Assembly: GCA_937132145.1 (NCBI GenBank)
Contig: CAKZNY010000399.1
Location: 1 to 14,712 of the forward strand
Source of the DNA: an uncultured Paracoccaceae bacterium
Lineage (GTDB): Bacteria > Pseudomonadota > Alphaproteobacteria > Rhodobacterales > Rhodobacteraceae
Length of the DNA stretch: 14,712 nucleotides
Direction: 5' to 3'
The position numbers and the translations under genes are program-made. How positions within the stretch are numbered: position 1 is the stretch's first letter; each line of letters begins with the position of its first letter. A model generated the notes under the pieces. That model worked only from the letters and a program-made list of their open reading frames with translations. It made no database searches and was not told the origin of the DNA. This document shows positions 1 to 7,929 of the stretch, piece by piece.

Positions 1-1
1 T

Positions 2-1069
2 TGCCGGTTTCTTGATACGCCGGTATTCCGTAGCGCCACCCTTGATAGCTTGTTCCTGAACGGCTCCTGTTTGCACGAAGGATTAAGTGCTGGTCGGTTG
101 AAGGCCAAGGGCAGCGTCTTCCTGAAAGAAGTTAAGGTTGAGGGCGAAGTAAAGATGCTGGGTGCAACGCTCGGCGGTGATCTTGTTTGTGAGGAGGCAA
201 AGTTTTCGAATGCCGAAGCGGCGGCCCTCAATCTCGACGGGATAAACATCGCTGGTGCGTTTTTCTGGCGAAACGGGGCAGAGGTGAAAGGGGTGTTGGA
301 TTTGACGGCGGCTACGGTCGGGAGATTAAATGATGATTCCGATTGTTGGCCAAAGGCACACGGCGATTTGCTGCTTGACCGGTTCCGCTATGGCGCGATC
401 ACTTCGGCTTGCGTAGATGCCAAAACCCGTAAAAAATGGCTGGCGTTGCAGGATCCCGCAAAGTTTGGAAAAGATTTCTGGCCGCAACCCTATGAACAAC
501 TTGCCAAGGTTCTGCGTGAAATGGGGCATCGCGGGGATGCGCGGGAAATCCTGATCGAGAAAGAGAAGTTGCAGCGGGAAGATCGGCGTAGGCGGTTGAG
601 GCGTGAATATTTGTTCGAGGATGCCTTTTGGTTTGGGCTTTGGGACTGGGTTTTGGCCATTACCGTTCGCTACGGGCATCGCCCTCTGCGGGCATTTGCG
701 TGGTTGCTCGGAATTTGGCTGTTAGGAGCGGCTGTGTTTTACATTGCCGCCGAAAATGATGCCTTCAAGCCCAACACCTCGCGGATACTGATATCGGAGG
801 CGTGGATGGATTGTGCGGGGCAAGACCCCTCGCAGCCCGCGTGTTATCTGGAAACGGATCCAGCGCAGAGCTATCCCAAGCTGAATGTCCTTGTGTATTC
901 CGCCGACACCTTGCTGCCTATCGTTGATCTAGAGATGCAATCAAACTGGATACCGGACGAAAATGTCATGCCTTGGGCGCGGCGGTATTTATGGATTCAG
1001 ATCATCATGGGGTGGGCGTTGTCACTGCTCGCCGTTGCCGGATTTTCCGGCCTTATCAAATCGGATTGA
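2..1069 (+). CDS. Membrane protein with beta-helix-like repeats, 5'-truncated
   Basis: The frame is open from the first full codon at position 2, so the gene starts outside the window; the TTG at 50 is unlikely to be the real start. About 355 codons are visible. The first ~90 encode short repeating hydrophobic strands with Gly and Asp turns (for example 'GVLDLTAATVGRL'), resembling a pentapeptide-repeat or beta-helix fold. Next comes a charged helical stretch ending in an Arg/Glu-rich segment (about nt 540-610). A membrane segment follows at about nt 690-750, then a loop with 'VYSADTLLPIVDL', then a C-terminal membrane segment at about nt 985-1055. From memory, the 'VYS-D--LPIV-L' loop recurs in pentapeptide-repeat membrane proteins, some loosely annotated as membrane-associated oxidoreductases; I see no cofactor or catalytic motif. 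The cysteines at about nt 812 and 842 fall between the membrane segments. ybgC begins 4 nt after the stop, suggesting co-transcription. The function is unknown. Confidence 0.75.
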   Translation, partial: CRFLDTPVFRSATLDSLFLNGSCLHEGLSAGRLKAKGSVFLKEVKVEGEVKMLGATLGGDLVCEEAKFSNAEAAALNLDGINIAGAFFWRNGAEVKGVLDLTAATVGRLNDDSDCWPKAHGDLLLDRFRYGAITSACVDAKTRKKWLALQDPAKFGKDFWPQPYEQLAKVLREMGHRGDAREILIEKEKLQREDRRRRLRREYLFEDAFWFGLWDWVLAITVRYGHRPLRAFAWLLGIWLLGAAVFYIAAENDAFKPNTSRILISEAWMDCAGQDPSQPACYLETDPAQSYPKLNVLVYSADTLLPIVDLEMQSNWIPDENVMPWARRYLWIQIIMGWALSLLAVAGFSGLIKSD

Positions 1070-1073
1070 CACT

Positions 1074-1472
1074 ATGACCCACAATTTCCAGCTTCGCGTT
1101 TATTACGAGGATACCGATCTGGCCGGGATCGTCTATTACGCCAACTACCTGCGGTATATTGAACGCGCCCGCTCCGAGGCCGTGCGGGATGTCGGGGTGG
1201 ACCAGTGGGCCATGAAGCAGGACGGGCTGGTGTTTGTGGTCCGCCGGTTGGTCGCGGATTATTTGCTGCCAGCCAAATTCGACGATGAGCTGACGATTGA
1301 AACCGAGACGACCTCCCTTAAGGGCGCAACGATGCAGATGTTCCAGACGGTCAAGCGCGCCGATCAGGTGATTTTCACCGCCGACGTGCGCGTCGCCTTC
1401 ATGACAACCGAGGGGAAACCCACGCGTTTTCCGGCAATAATCCGCCAGCAATTGTTGAAATTACAGGCCTGA
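1074..1472 (+). CDS. ybgC: Tol-Pal system-associated acyl-CoA thioesterase YbgC
   Basis: This is a 132-residue single-domain hotdog-fold thioesterase of the YbgC/4-hydroxybenzoyl-CoA thioesterase family. The N-terminal motif 'YYEDTDLAGIVYYANYLRY' (residues 10-28) carries the family's catalytic Asp, here Asp15. E. coli has His after 'VVY'; this protein has Tyr22. In the family it hydrolyses acyl-CoA or acyl-ACP in the cytoplasm, and its gene is the usual first member of tol-pal clusters, with a proposed link to phospholipid metabolism. The ATG at 1074 is chosen because homologues begin a few residues before 'RVYYEDTD'; the frame is open upstream to 963 but would overlap the preceding gene. No good Shine-Dalgarno is visible, and the 4-nt gap to the upstream stop fits translational coupling. 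A 108-nt gap separates it from tolQ. Confidence 0.93.
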   Translation: MTHNFQLRVYYEDTDLAGIVYYANYLRYIERARSEAVRDVGVDQWAMKQDGLVFVVRRLVADYLLPAKFDDELTIETETTSLKGATMQMFQTVKRADQVIFTADVRVAFMTTEGKPTRFPAIIRQQLLKLQA

Positions 1473-1580
1473 CCTTGCACTTTGGCGCATTATTTTGCAC
1501 CTTCACCAAAAAGTGGCTATCGTTATGGCCACCGCAGGCATACATGAAACGAAATAAATTCGTTCAGAGAGAGCAGTATT
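1473..1580 (+). promoter_or_regulatory. ybgC-tolQ intergenic region with short palindrome
   Basis: This gap may carry the promoter of the core tol genes, but the signal is weak. TTGCAC occurs twice, at 1475-1480 and 1495-1500. The second copy is followed 17 nt later by TATCGT (1518-1523), a poor sigma-70-like -10. A perfect 6-bp inverted repeat, AACGAA/TTCGTT with a 5-nt spacer, lies at 1548-1564 directly before the Shine-Dalgarno AGAGAGAG (1566-1573). It could be an operator or a small hairpin close to the tolQ ribosome site. Both readings are inference. Confidence 0.25.
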
Positions 1581-2285
1581 ATGGAAGCAGAGACCCTCGC
1601 CGCGGCGCAGCAGATGGATTTTTCCTTGCTAGCGCAGTTTTTAAGGGCGACCCTTACCGTTAAAATCGTGATGCTGTCGTTGATCTGGGCCTCGCTTTGG
1701 TCTTGGGCGATCATCGTGGCCAAATTTATTGCCTATCGCAGTGCGACCCGCGAAACCAAGATGTTCGAAGACGCGTTCTGGTCGGGGCAACCGCTCGATC
1801 AACTGTACGAGCGTATCAGCGCCAACCCCCGCAGCGCCTCGGAAAAAGTTTTCGCGGCAGGCATGTCGGAATGGCGCAAATCGCACCGCTCGGATGGTGG
1901 CATGCTGGCAGGCACAACCGCGCGGATTGAACGGTCGATGAACGTGGCGTTCAACAAAGCGACGGACCAGTTGAACGCAGGGTTAACATTTTTGGCCACC
2001 GTTGGATCAATCTCGCCGTTCGTGGGATTGTTCGGCACGGTTTGGGGCATCAAGGGCGCATTTGAAGGCATTGCCGCGATGCAAAGCACCAACCTCGCCG
2101 TCGTCGCCCCCGGTATTGCCGAGGCGTTGCTGGCAACCGCGATGGGCCTGCTGGCCGCCATTCCTGCGGTGATCTTTTACAACAAATTGTCCGCCGACGC
2201 AGATAAAATCTCGGGCGAGTGGGAAGCGTTTATGGATGAATTCACCATGATCCTTTCCCGCCAGCTCGATGGGCCGGAAAACTGA
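1581..2285 (+). CDS. tolQ: Tol-Pal proton channel subunit TolQ
   Basis: TolQ is the inner-membrane motor subunit that, with TolR, forms the proton-driven complex powering TolA. The 234-residue length is normal for the ExbB/TolQ/MotA family. Three membrane segments are visible at about residues 26-50, 135-160 and 175-200. The conserved helix 2 stretch 'PFVGLFGTVWGI' and helix 3 stretch 'EALLATAMGLLAAIPA' carry Thr153 and Thr186, which match the polar pore residues Thr145 and Thr178 of E. coli TolQ. A cytoplasmic domain of about 80 residues lies between helices 1 and 2, as expected. The start is supported by an AGAGAG ribosome site about 7 nt upstream. tolR begins 1 nt after the stop, so the two are translationally coupled, fitting a fixed-stoichiometry complex. 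Confidence 0.97.
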   Translation: MEAETLAAAQQMDFSLLAQFLRATLTVKIVMLSLIWASLWSWAIIVAKFIAYRSATRETKMFEDAFWSGQPLDQLYERISANPRSASEKVFAAGMSEWRKSHRSDGGMLAGTTARIERSMNVAFNKATDQLNAGLTFLATVGSISPFVGLFGTVWGIKGAFEGIAAMQSTNLAVVAPGIAEALLATAMGLLAAIPAVIFYNKLSADADKISGEWEAFMDEFTMILSRQLDGPEN

Positions 2286-2286
2286 T

Positions 2287-2760
2287 ATGAGCGTCGGAAC
2301 CTTAGATCGCAGACACGGGCGCAGAGGGCGTAGGCGCGGTAGTGGGCATCGCCCGATGTCCGAAATCAACGTCACACCTTTCGTTGATGTAATGCTGGTT
2401 CTGCTGATCATTTTCATGGTTGCGGCCCCGTTGCTGACCACAGGTGTCCCGATCGAGCTGCCCAAAGCCACGGCCAGCGCGCTGCCTGCCGAGGGCGAGC
2501 AACCGCTAACGATCTCGCTTACGGCGGACGGTCGCGTGATGATTCAGGAAACCGAGGTCGAGGATATGTCGACCTTCATCCCCAAACTTCGCGCCATCGC
2601 GGCGGAGCGGAATAACAACAAGGTTTTCCTGCGTGCGGATGGCTCGATTTCTTACGAGGCCGTGATGCAGATCATGGGCGCGCTTAATCAGGGCGGCTTC
2701 AACAACATCGGTTTGGTGACAGATTCCAGCGGAAGTTTTTTATCCGAAACGGATGGGTAA
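2287..2760 (+). CDS. tolR: Tol-Pal motor subunit TolR
   Basis: TolR is the ExbD/TolR-family partner of TolQ: one inner-membrane helix followed by a periplasmic domain that binds peptidoglycan. The 157-residue protein starts with a strongly basic cytoplasmic tail (residues 8-23). The family signature 'MSEINVTPFVDVMLVLLIIF' comes next, at residues 24-43. Asp34 in the helix is the proton-carrying residue, equivalent to Asp23 of E. coli TolR. The remaining ~105 residues form the periplasmic domain, with 'KVFLRADGSISYEAVMQIM' matching its conserved C-terminal half. The ATG at 2287 lies 1 nt after the tolQ stop with GGAAAA about 5-10 nt upstream. An in-frame ATG at 2269 would overlap tolQ and is not preferred. 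tolA follows 6 nt after the stop. Confidence 0.96.
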   Translation: MSVGTLDRRHGRRGRRRGSGHRPMSEINVTPFVDVMLVLLIIFMVAAPLLTTGVPIELPKATASALPAEGEQPLTISLTADGRVMIQETEVEDMSTFIPKLRAIAAERNNNKVFLRADGSISYEAVMQIMGALNQGGFNNIGLVTDSSGSFLSETDG

Positions 2761-2766
2761 GCTGGC

Positions 2767-3915
2767 ATGAAAACCGGCGTAATCATATCGATTTTGGCAC
2801 ACGGCATCCTGCTGTTGTTGATAATAATAGAGCCCACGTGGAAATCCGCGCCGCGGTTTGACGAAATTATCATTAACGAGGTCACGCTGATTTCAACGGC
2901 TGAATTTGATGCGTCGCTGTCGGATTCGCCGGTCATACCGGACGCGATTATCGCCTCGATGTCGCAGCCGCTCATCGAGGTGGACGATGCCACCCGACCC
3001 GAAGAAACCCAAGCTCCGGCGGCGACTGAAATCGACATCACCGAAGCCCCCAGCGAGCGCGACGAAGACCCCGATTTAACCGCCATTGAACGCTTACCAC
3101 AGCCCGATGTCGCCGTGACAACCGCACAGCCCACCGCGCCGAGCATTCTGCCGCAAGTCTCGCCGGCTATCAGTACGGGCCTAACAGGAAGCTCCCCCTC
3201 GCCCCTGTTTTTGGCCGCACCCCAGCCGCGTTCCGCGCCGCGTATCGACAATTTTTCCGCCCCCGCTTTGCCTGACGCTGCGCGGGTAAGCGACCGCACG
3301 ACTGAAGCCACCACACCGGACGAAACGGCAACCGAAACGGTCGAGGAAACCACAGCCGAGGCCCTGCCAGAAGCGGTAACCGAGATCGTCCCCGAGGCCC
3401 AACCCGATGTGCCCCCGTCAGCGGCCCCACCGCGCGCGACGCGGCCTCCGAAGCGATCCACCAATGTTGCCCGCGCAGCCGCCGCCGTTGATCAGGCCGT
3501 GCGCGAAGCGGAAGAAGCCGCCATTCGCGAATTGCTGGACGCCGCCGAAGCCGAGGCCATCGCGCAAGCAGCGCAAGAGGCCACAACAGTAACCCTTACC
3601 GGCGGTCAACGTCAGGGGATCATCGACGCCGTTTCACGCAATTGGAACAAAAGCATCGTGATCGGCAAAGCGAATTATGAGCGGCTGGTAATTGTTCTGG
3701 AAGTCAGCGTCGCCCCGAACGGAATGATCGTGCCGGGCAGTGTCAAACCCCTTGATCCACCCAATCCCCAAGGAGATTTCGAGGTAGCTTACGAGGCCGC
3801 ACGACGCTCGGTTCTAAGGGCCGAAGTGATCCCGCTTCCGCCAGGCCAATTCCCCGAGGGGGTCCGGTTGGAGCTGACATTCGACCCAGTGCTAAACCTA
3901 GCGGGCTTCAACTAA
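2767..3915 (+). CDS. tolA: Envelope-spanning energy transducer TolA
   Basis: TolA carries energy from the TolQR motor across the periplasm to TolB and Pal. The 382-residue protein has one N-terminal membrane anchor (about residues 4-21, 'GVIISILAHGILLLLIIIEP'). A long low-complexity region rich in Pro, Thr, Ala, Glu and Asp follows (about 30-235), then a short Ala/Glu helix (about 240-275). The globular TolA/TonB-like C-terminal domain (about 279-382) contains 'AVSRNWNKSIVIGKANYERL' and ends 'LELTFDPVLNLAGFN'. The middle region is mostly acidic and Pro-rich with only a short Ala/Glu helix, unlike the very long Lys/Ala/Glu helix of E. coli TolA. The domain order and operon position nonetheless make the call secure. 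The ribosome site before 2767 is weak, and translation is probably coupled to tolR. The gene is followed by a 50-nt AT-rich gap before tolB. Confidence 0.93.
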   Translation: MKTGVIISILAHGILLLLIIIEPTWKSAPRFDEIIINEVTLISTAEFDASLSDSPVIPDAIIASMSQPLIEVDDATRPEETQAPAATEIDITEAPSERDEDPDLTAIERLPQPDVAVTTAQPTAPSILPQVSPAISTGLTGSSPSPLFLAAPQPRSAPRIDNFSAPALPDAARVSDRTTEATTPDETATETVEETTAEALPEAVTEIVPEAQPDVPPSAAPPRATRPPKRSTNVARAAAAVDQAVREAEEAAIRELLDAAEAEAIAQAAQEATTVTLTGGQRQGIIDAVSRNWNKSIVIGKANYERLVIVLEVSVAPNGMIVPGSVKPLDPPNPQGDFEVAYEAARRSVLRAEVIPLPPGQFPEGVRLELTFDPVLNLAGFN

Positions 3916-3953
3916 TTGGTGCAGAATTATAAATGATGTGTATAAAAGATAAA

Positions 3954-3959
3954 AAGAGG
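3954..3959 (+). promoter_or_regulatory. Ribosome binding site deciding the tolB start
   Basis: AAGAGG ends 6 nt before the ATG at 3966. No comparable site precedes the in-frame ATGs at 3933 and 3936, which supports the shorter TolB with a standard signal peptide. Confidence 0.6.
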
Positions 3960-3965
3960 CGAAAA

Positions 3966-5300
3966 ATGGCAGTATTATATCGGATAAACAGCATAGCCTT
4001 GGGGCTGATGCTCGCATTTATCGCATTCGCAGTGCCTGTGAACGCGCAACAACCCACATTGAAAATCGACGTGACGGGTGGGGTGATCGAGCCTGTACCC
4101 TTCGCAATCCCCGTATTTATCGCCGAAAATTCGGCCTCGACCGCGATTGCCAACAATATCACCCGCGTGATTGCCGAAGACTTGATAAGCACTGGATTGT
4201 TCCGTGAAATCCCGAAGGCGGCGCATATTTCCGGCGTCTCGAATTTCAACGCGCCGGTGCAATTTGCCGATTGGCGGGCGATCAACTCGCAAGCGCTGAT
4301 TGTCGGGGCCGTGAGCAGCTCTGGCGGCCGCCTGACCGTTAAATTCCGCTTGTGGGACGTGTTTGCCCAAGCACCGATGGGGGACGGCGTGCAGCTTTCC
4401 GGCAGCCCTGAAAACTGGCGCCGGATTGCGCATAAGGTTGCGGATGCGGTTTATTCCCGCCTGACAGGTGAAACCGGATATTTCGACAGCAAGATCGTGT
4501 TTGTCTCCGAAACCGGCCCGAAGAATGACCGCCGCAAACGCCTTGCTATTATGGACTATGACGGGGCCGGTTTGACATACCTGACGAGCGACGAAAACCT
4601 CGTGCTCGCCCCGCGTTTCTCGCCCAATAACCGCGACATTCTTTATACCAGCTATGAAACAGGTGTGCCGCGTGTGTATCTGATGAACGTCGATACCTTG
4701 CAACGGCGTGTGTTTACCAACCTGCCGGGCATGGGATTTGCGCCTCGCTTCTCGCCCGACGGTGGCAAGATCGTGATGTCGATTTCGGAGCGCGGAAATA
4801 CGGACATCTACACCGTTAACCTGTCATCTGGCCAACGCACGCGCCTGACATCAGGTCCGGCGATCAACACCGCACCCAGCTACTCGCCCGATGGCAAGCA
4901 GATCGTGTTTGAATCCGATCGTGGTGGCTCGCAACAGATATATATCATGTCGGCCAATGGTGGCGACGCCAAGCGGATCAGCTTTGGTAACGGCAGTTAT
5001 GCAACACCCGTCTGGTCGCCGCGCAGCGATTTGATCGCCTTCACAAAGATCGTCAGTGGCCGTTTCCATATCGGCGTGATGCGCGTGGATGGCACCCAGG
5101 AACGCCTGCTGACCGCCAGTTTCCTTGACGAAGCCCCCACATGGTCGCCAAATGGCCGTGTGCTGATGTTCTTCCGTGTGTCTTCGGGCGCAAAAGGGGC
5201 ACCGCAGATTTATTCGGTGGATATAACGGGGCGCAACCTGCACAAGGTGCCAACACCAACCTTCGCATCCGATCCGGCGTGGTCTGGCCTACTAAAATAG
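3966..5300 (+). CDS. tolB: Tol-Pal periplasmic beta-propeller protein TolB
   Basis: TolB shuttles between Pal and TolA in the periplasm. The 444-residue product starts with a signal peptide (residues 1-27, 'VPVNA' before the predicted cleavage at 'QQP'). An N-terminal alpha/beta domain follows to about residue 165. Six propeller blades come next, recognised by repeated '-P-(F/Y/W)SP(D/N)G---I' motifs: '[16 protein letters not shown]', '[15 protein letters not shown]', '[15 protein letters not shown]', '[15 protein letters not shown]', '[15 protein letters not shown]' and the final 'DPAWSG'. Two in-frame upstream ATGs (3933, 3936) would add up to 11 residues with a lysine-rich start. I prefer 3966 because AAGAGG (3954-3959) lies 6 nt before it and the peptide then begins like a normal signal sequence. 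The gene ends in TAG and a small hairpin follows. Confidence 0.96.
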   Translation: MAVLYRINSIALGLMLAFIAFAVPVNAQQPTLKIDVTGGVIEPVPFAIPVFIAENSASTAIANNITRVIAEDLISTGLFREIPKAAHISGVSNFNAPVQFADWRAINSQALIVGAVSSSGGRLTVKFRLWDVFAQAPMGDGVQLSGSPENWRRIAHKVADAVYSRLTGETGYFDSKIVFVSETGPKNDRRKRLAIMDYDGAGLTYLTSDENLVLAPRFSPNNRDILYTSYETGVPRVYLMNVDTLQRRVFTNLPGMGFAPRFSPDGGKIVMSISERGNTDIYTVNLSSGQRTRLTSGPAINTAPSYSPDGKQIVFESDRGGSQQIYIMSANGGDAKRISFGNGSYATPVWSPRSDLIAFTKIVSGRFHIGVMRVDGTQERLLTASFLDEAPTWSPNGRVLMFFRVSSGAKGAPQIYSVDITGRNLHKVPTPTFASDPAWSGLLK

Positions 5301-5303
5301 AAC

Positions 5304-5317
5304 CCCGTTCCAACGGG
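5304..5317 (+). other. Short hairpin between tolB and pal
   Basis: CCCGTT and AACGGG form a perfect 6-bp inverted repeat with a 2-nt loop (or a 5-bp stem with a 4-nt loop), 3 nt after the tolB stop. No T-run follows, so it is not a standard intrinsic terminator. A role in mRNA 3'-end protection or partial attenuation between tolB and the highly expressed pal is possible but is inference. Confidence 0.45.
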
Positions 5318-5369
5318 ACATTAAGTGTGGTAAATTAACAGTATAACCAAATTAAACGAGGTTAAGAGC

Positions 5370-5867
5370 ATGAAATATCTAATAAAAACAGCAGCCGTTC
5401 TGATGCTTCTGGTCACGGCAGCCTGTACAAGCACCACAGGCGGTTTGTTCGGTGGCGGCTCGGACATACGCGGCGCCGGCATCGGTTCGATTGACGAAAC
5501 ATCGCTGGAGTACTTCGAGGCAGCCATTGGCAGCACAGTGCTGTTCGAGGTTAACCAGTCGTCCTTGTCTGGCAGCAGCATCGCCACCCTGAACGCCCAA
5601 GCCGGATGGCTGAACGCCAACCCGACCATGTCCATCCTGATCGAGGGCCACGCAGACGAGCGCGGCACACGCGAATACAACATCGCACTGGGTTCCAAAC
5701 GCGCCAGCTCGGTTCGTGACTATCTGGTTAGCCAAGGGGTTGCAGATGCCCGCATCAGCATCGTCAGCTATGGCAAGGAGCGCCCGATTGCGGTCTGTTC
5801 CAACACATCCTGCTGGTCGCAAAACCGCCGTGCGGTGACAATTGTTAACGGTGGCATGGGCGTTTAA
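5370..5867 (+). CDS. pal: Peptidoglycan-associated lipoprotein Pal
   Basis: Pal tethers the outer membrane to peptidoglycan and is the target of TolB. The 165-residue precursor has a lipoprotein signal with lipobox 'VTAAC', so Cys19 becomes the acylated N-terminus. A Gly-rich linker (about 22-40) leads to an OmpA-like domain (about 50-160). The peptidoglycan-binding signature 'IEGHADERGTREYNIALGSK' lies at residues 91-110, with Asp96 and the downstream 'KRA' Arg111 as likely diaminopimelate contacts. Cys143 and Cys148 in 'AVCSNTSCWSQNRRAVT' could form a disulfide; a similar pair is common in alphaproteobacterial Pal. The length is typical. A GAGG-like site (in 'acgaggttaagagc') precedes the ATG. 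The 69-nt gap after tolB and the 20-nt gap before cpoB fit one operon. Confidence 0.97.
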   Translation: MKYLIKTAAVLMLLVTAACTSTTGGLFGGGSDIRGAGIGSIDETSLEYFEAAIGSTVLFEVNQSSLSGSSIATLNAQAGWLNANPTMSILIEGHADERGTREYNIALGSKRASSVRDYLVSQGVADARISIVSYGKERPIAVCSNTSCWSQNRRAVTIVNGGMGV

Positions 5868-5887
5868 CCCGCTGAGAGGTCGATAGT

Positions 5888-6700
5888 ATGATTACTAAAT
5901 TGCGCGGTGTTTTTGCAGCCGTTTTGATCAGCTGCATGGCAGTTTTGCCTGCAACCGGCCAGACGCAAGCGCAAACGCTTGAGGATGTCCGCATGGATAT
6001 CACCAAGCTAAGCGAGCTGATGCAGGAGTTGCGTAGCGAGCTTTTAATCACCGGCAACTCGGGGGTTTCGCAAGAGTCCGTGGGGACCATTTTGCAGCGC
6101 CTCAACACCCTTGAAGCCGATCTAAGTGCCGCCTTGGGCTTGGTCGAAACTCTGGAATTTCGCGTGGTGCAGATTGCGGACGATGCCATACGGCGCATTG
6201 GCGACCTCGAATTCCGCTTAACCGAGCTGGAAGGCGGCGACACCAGCACGCTTACCACGCCGCCGCCGCTTGGCGGGGAAACCGATATTGGCAACGGCGG
6301 GCAAGAACTTGCCTCGGACGAACAGCGCAGTTTTGATGCGGGTGTGGCCCTGTACGACGCAGGCGAATTTCAGGCAGCCGCAGAACAATTTTTGACGTTC
6401 ACCACCACCTACCCCGGCGGCCCGTTGACCAGCGAGGCGCAGTACCGTCGCGGCTTGGCATTTGCCGGATTGCAGGATTGGGGCGGGGCGGCACGCAGTT
6501 ATCTCGACAGTTTCAGCGGTGCGCCAGACGGGCCATTCGCACCCGTTTCGCTCTATGAGCTCGCGTCCAGCCTTGGCGCGTTGGAGCAAACGGATCAGGC
6601 CTGTTTAACGCTGGATGAAATCGGCATTCGATACCAGAATGTAAGCGTTGACCTTGGCGCACAAATTCTGGCGCAAAAACAAATTCTGGCTTGCCCTTGA
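5888..6700 (+). CDS. cpoB: Cell division coordinator CpoB (YbgF)
   Basis: CpoB (YbgF, 'tol-pal system protein YbgF') is a periplasmic protein that in E. coli links Tol energy state and peptidoglycan synthesis at the septum. The 270-residue protein begins with a signal peptide (about 1-29, basic then hydrophobic, ending near 'GQTQAQ'). A helical, probably coiled-coil region with heptad-like Leu spacing follows (about 30-116). After a Thr/Pro/Gly linker (about 117-140) comes a TPR-like domain (about 145-265) starting 'RSFDAGVALYDAGEFQAAAE'. GAGAGG (5874-5879) lies 8 nt upstream of the ATG. The last bases overlap the start of tilS, so translation of the two is probably coupled. Two cysteines near the C-terminus (residues 239 and 269) may pair in the periplasm. 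Confidence 0.93.
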   Translation: MITKLRGVFAAVLISCMAVLPATGQTQAQTLEDVRMDITKLSELMQELRSELLITGNSGVSQESVGTILQRLNTLEADLSAALGLVETLEFRVVQIADDAIRRIGDLEFRLTELEGGDTSTLTTPPPLGGETDIGNGGQELASDEQRSFDAGVALYDAGEFQAAAEQFLTFTTTYPGGPLTSEAQYRRGLAFAGLQDWGGAARSYLDSFSGAPDGPFAPVSLYELASSLGALEQTDQACLTLDEIGIRYQNVSVDLGAQILAQKQILACP

Positions 6701-7929
6701 GTGATTTGACCGAAGGGCTGGATCGCGCCCTTTCCGACATTCCAAATACAACACTTGGCGTTGCTGTCTCCGGCGGCGGCGATTCCGTGGCATTGCTGCA
6801 TATGCTGGCCGCGCGCGGCGGCGACCTGCGGGCAGTTACAGTAGACCATGGTTTGCGTGCGGAAAGTGCCGAGGAAGCCGCACAAGTGGCAACCCTTTGC
6901 GACCAACTCGGCGTTCCGCATCGGGTGTTGAAATGGGAAGGCTGGGATAAATCCGGCAACCTTCAGGACGCGGCCCGACAAGCGCGGTTGCGCCTGATTT
7001 CCGCATGGGCGGATGCAGAAAACATCACGCATGTCGCCTTGGGCCACACCTTGGACGATCAGGCCGAAACGGTGTTGTTGCGCCTTGCTCGCGGGTCTGG
7101 CGTCGACGGGTTGTCAGGCATGGCGGCGCGGCGAACGGTTGGCCGATTAACATGGGTACGCCCGTTGCTGCACGCTCGGCGGGATGAATTACGGGCGTAT
7201 CTTAAGGCACAGAACATCGCGTGGGCCGACGACCCCTCCAACGACGACCCGAAATATGACCGCATCAAAGCCCGCCAAGCCTTGGCGCTTCTGGCCGACC
7301 TGGGCATCACCATCGACGGATTAGTCGCCACGGCTGACCGTATGCAAGACGCTCGCACAGCCTTGGAGGCCGCAACGCTAACCCTCGCCGAGGCATGCGT
7401 TGAAATCACGGACGCCGGCGAGGTGCAGCTGAACATGGCAACCTTCAACGCCGCCCCGAACGAGCTACGTTACCGCCTGCTATCCGCCACCCTGAAATGG
7501 ATCAGCGGCGCCCCCTACCGCCCGCGCTTTGACAGCCTGCGCGGTATGTTGGCCAGAATCGGCGACCAATCCGGACAAACATTACATGGATGTGTGATCC
7601 GTTCACACTCTGGCAACATTATCGTGCGAAGAGAACCCGCAAGGGTAGCAACCCCCTGCCCCATCGCCTCCGTTTGGGATCATCGATGGGTGGTCACGGA
7701 ACACGGGCGGGAAACCGCCAAAACCATCGCCGCTTTAGGCGAGGAAGGCCTGCGGGAATGCGCAAACTGGCGCGAGACCGGACACGCCCGCGAGGTGCTG
7801 CTGGCAAGCCCTGCGGTGTGGGCTGACGGGCTATTAGTGGCCGCTCCACTGGCTGGAATGGCTAACGGATGGGCAATTGGGTTAAAATATGGTAAAAAAG
7901 GTCTGCACAAGTCCCTAATGACACGTTGA
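6691..7929 (+). CDS. tilS: tRNA(Ile)-lysidine synthetase TilS
   Basis: TilS converts C34 of the CAU-anticodon tRNA-Ile to lysidine, using ATP and lysine, so that the tRNA reads AUA. The N-terminal PP-loop ATPase domain has 'SGGGDSVALL' (residues 27-36). The TilS signature 'GHTLDDQAETVLLRLARGSG' follows, then 'WADDPSNDDPKYDRIKAR' typical of the end of the catalytic domain. The rest (about 200-412) is the substrate-binding middle region and a divergent C-terminal domain. The start is uncertain: no ATG is available, and the candidates are TTG at 6691 or TTG at 6697, the latter sharing bases with the cpoB TGA (TTGA). No strong ribosome site is present, so coupling to cpoB is likely. The ftsH heat-shock promoter overlaps the stop codon. 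Confidence 0.93.
   Translation: MPLSDLTEGLDRALSDIPNTTLGVAVSGGGDSVALLHMLAARGGDLRAVTVDHGLRAESAEEAAQVATLCDQLGVPHRVLKWEGWDKSGNLQDAARQARLRLISAWADAENITHVALGHTLDDQAETVLLRLARGSGVDGLSGMAARRTVGRLTWVRPLLHARRDELRAYLKAQNIAWADDPSNDDPKYDRIKARQALALLADLGITIDGLVATADRMQDARTALEAATLTLAEACVEITDAGEVQLNMATFNAAPNELRYRLLSATLKWISGAPYRPRFDSLRGMLARIGDQSGQTLHGCVIRSHSGNIIVRREPARVATPCPIASVWDHRWVVTEHGRETAKTIAALGEEGLRECANWRETGHAREVLLASPAVWADGLLVAAPLAGMANGWAIGLKYGKKGLHKSLMTR

Noticed and set aside
2688..3464. Long antisense frame of 258 codons opposite tolA
   Set aside because: It mirrors the biased Pro/Ala/Thr/Glu codons of the tolA linker. Its translation is low-complexity Ser/Gly/Val with no domain, and tolA is clearly the coding strand.
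5319..5347. Possible pal promoter using TATAAC at 5342-5347
   Set aside because: No acceptable -35 lies 16-18 nt upstream (CATTAA at best), so I do not list it as a promoter.
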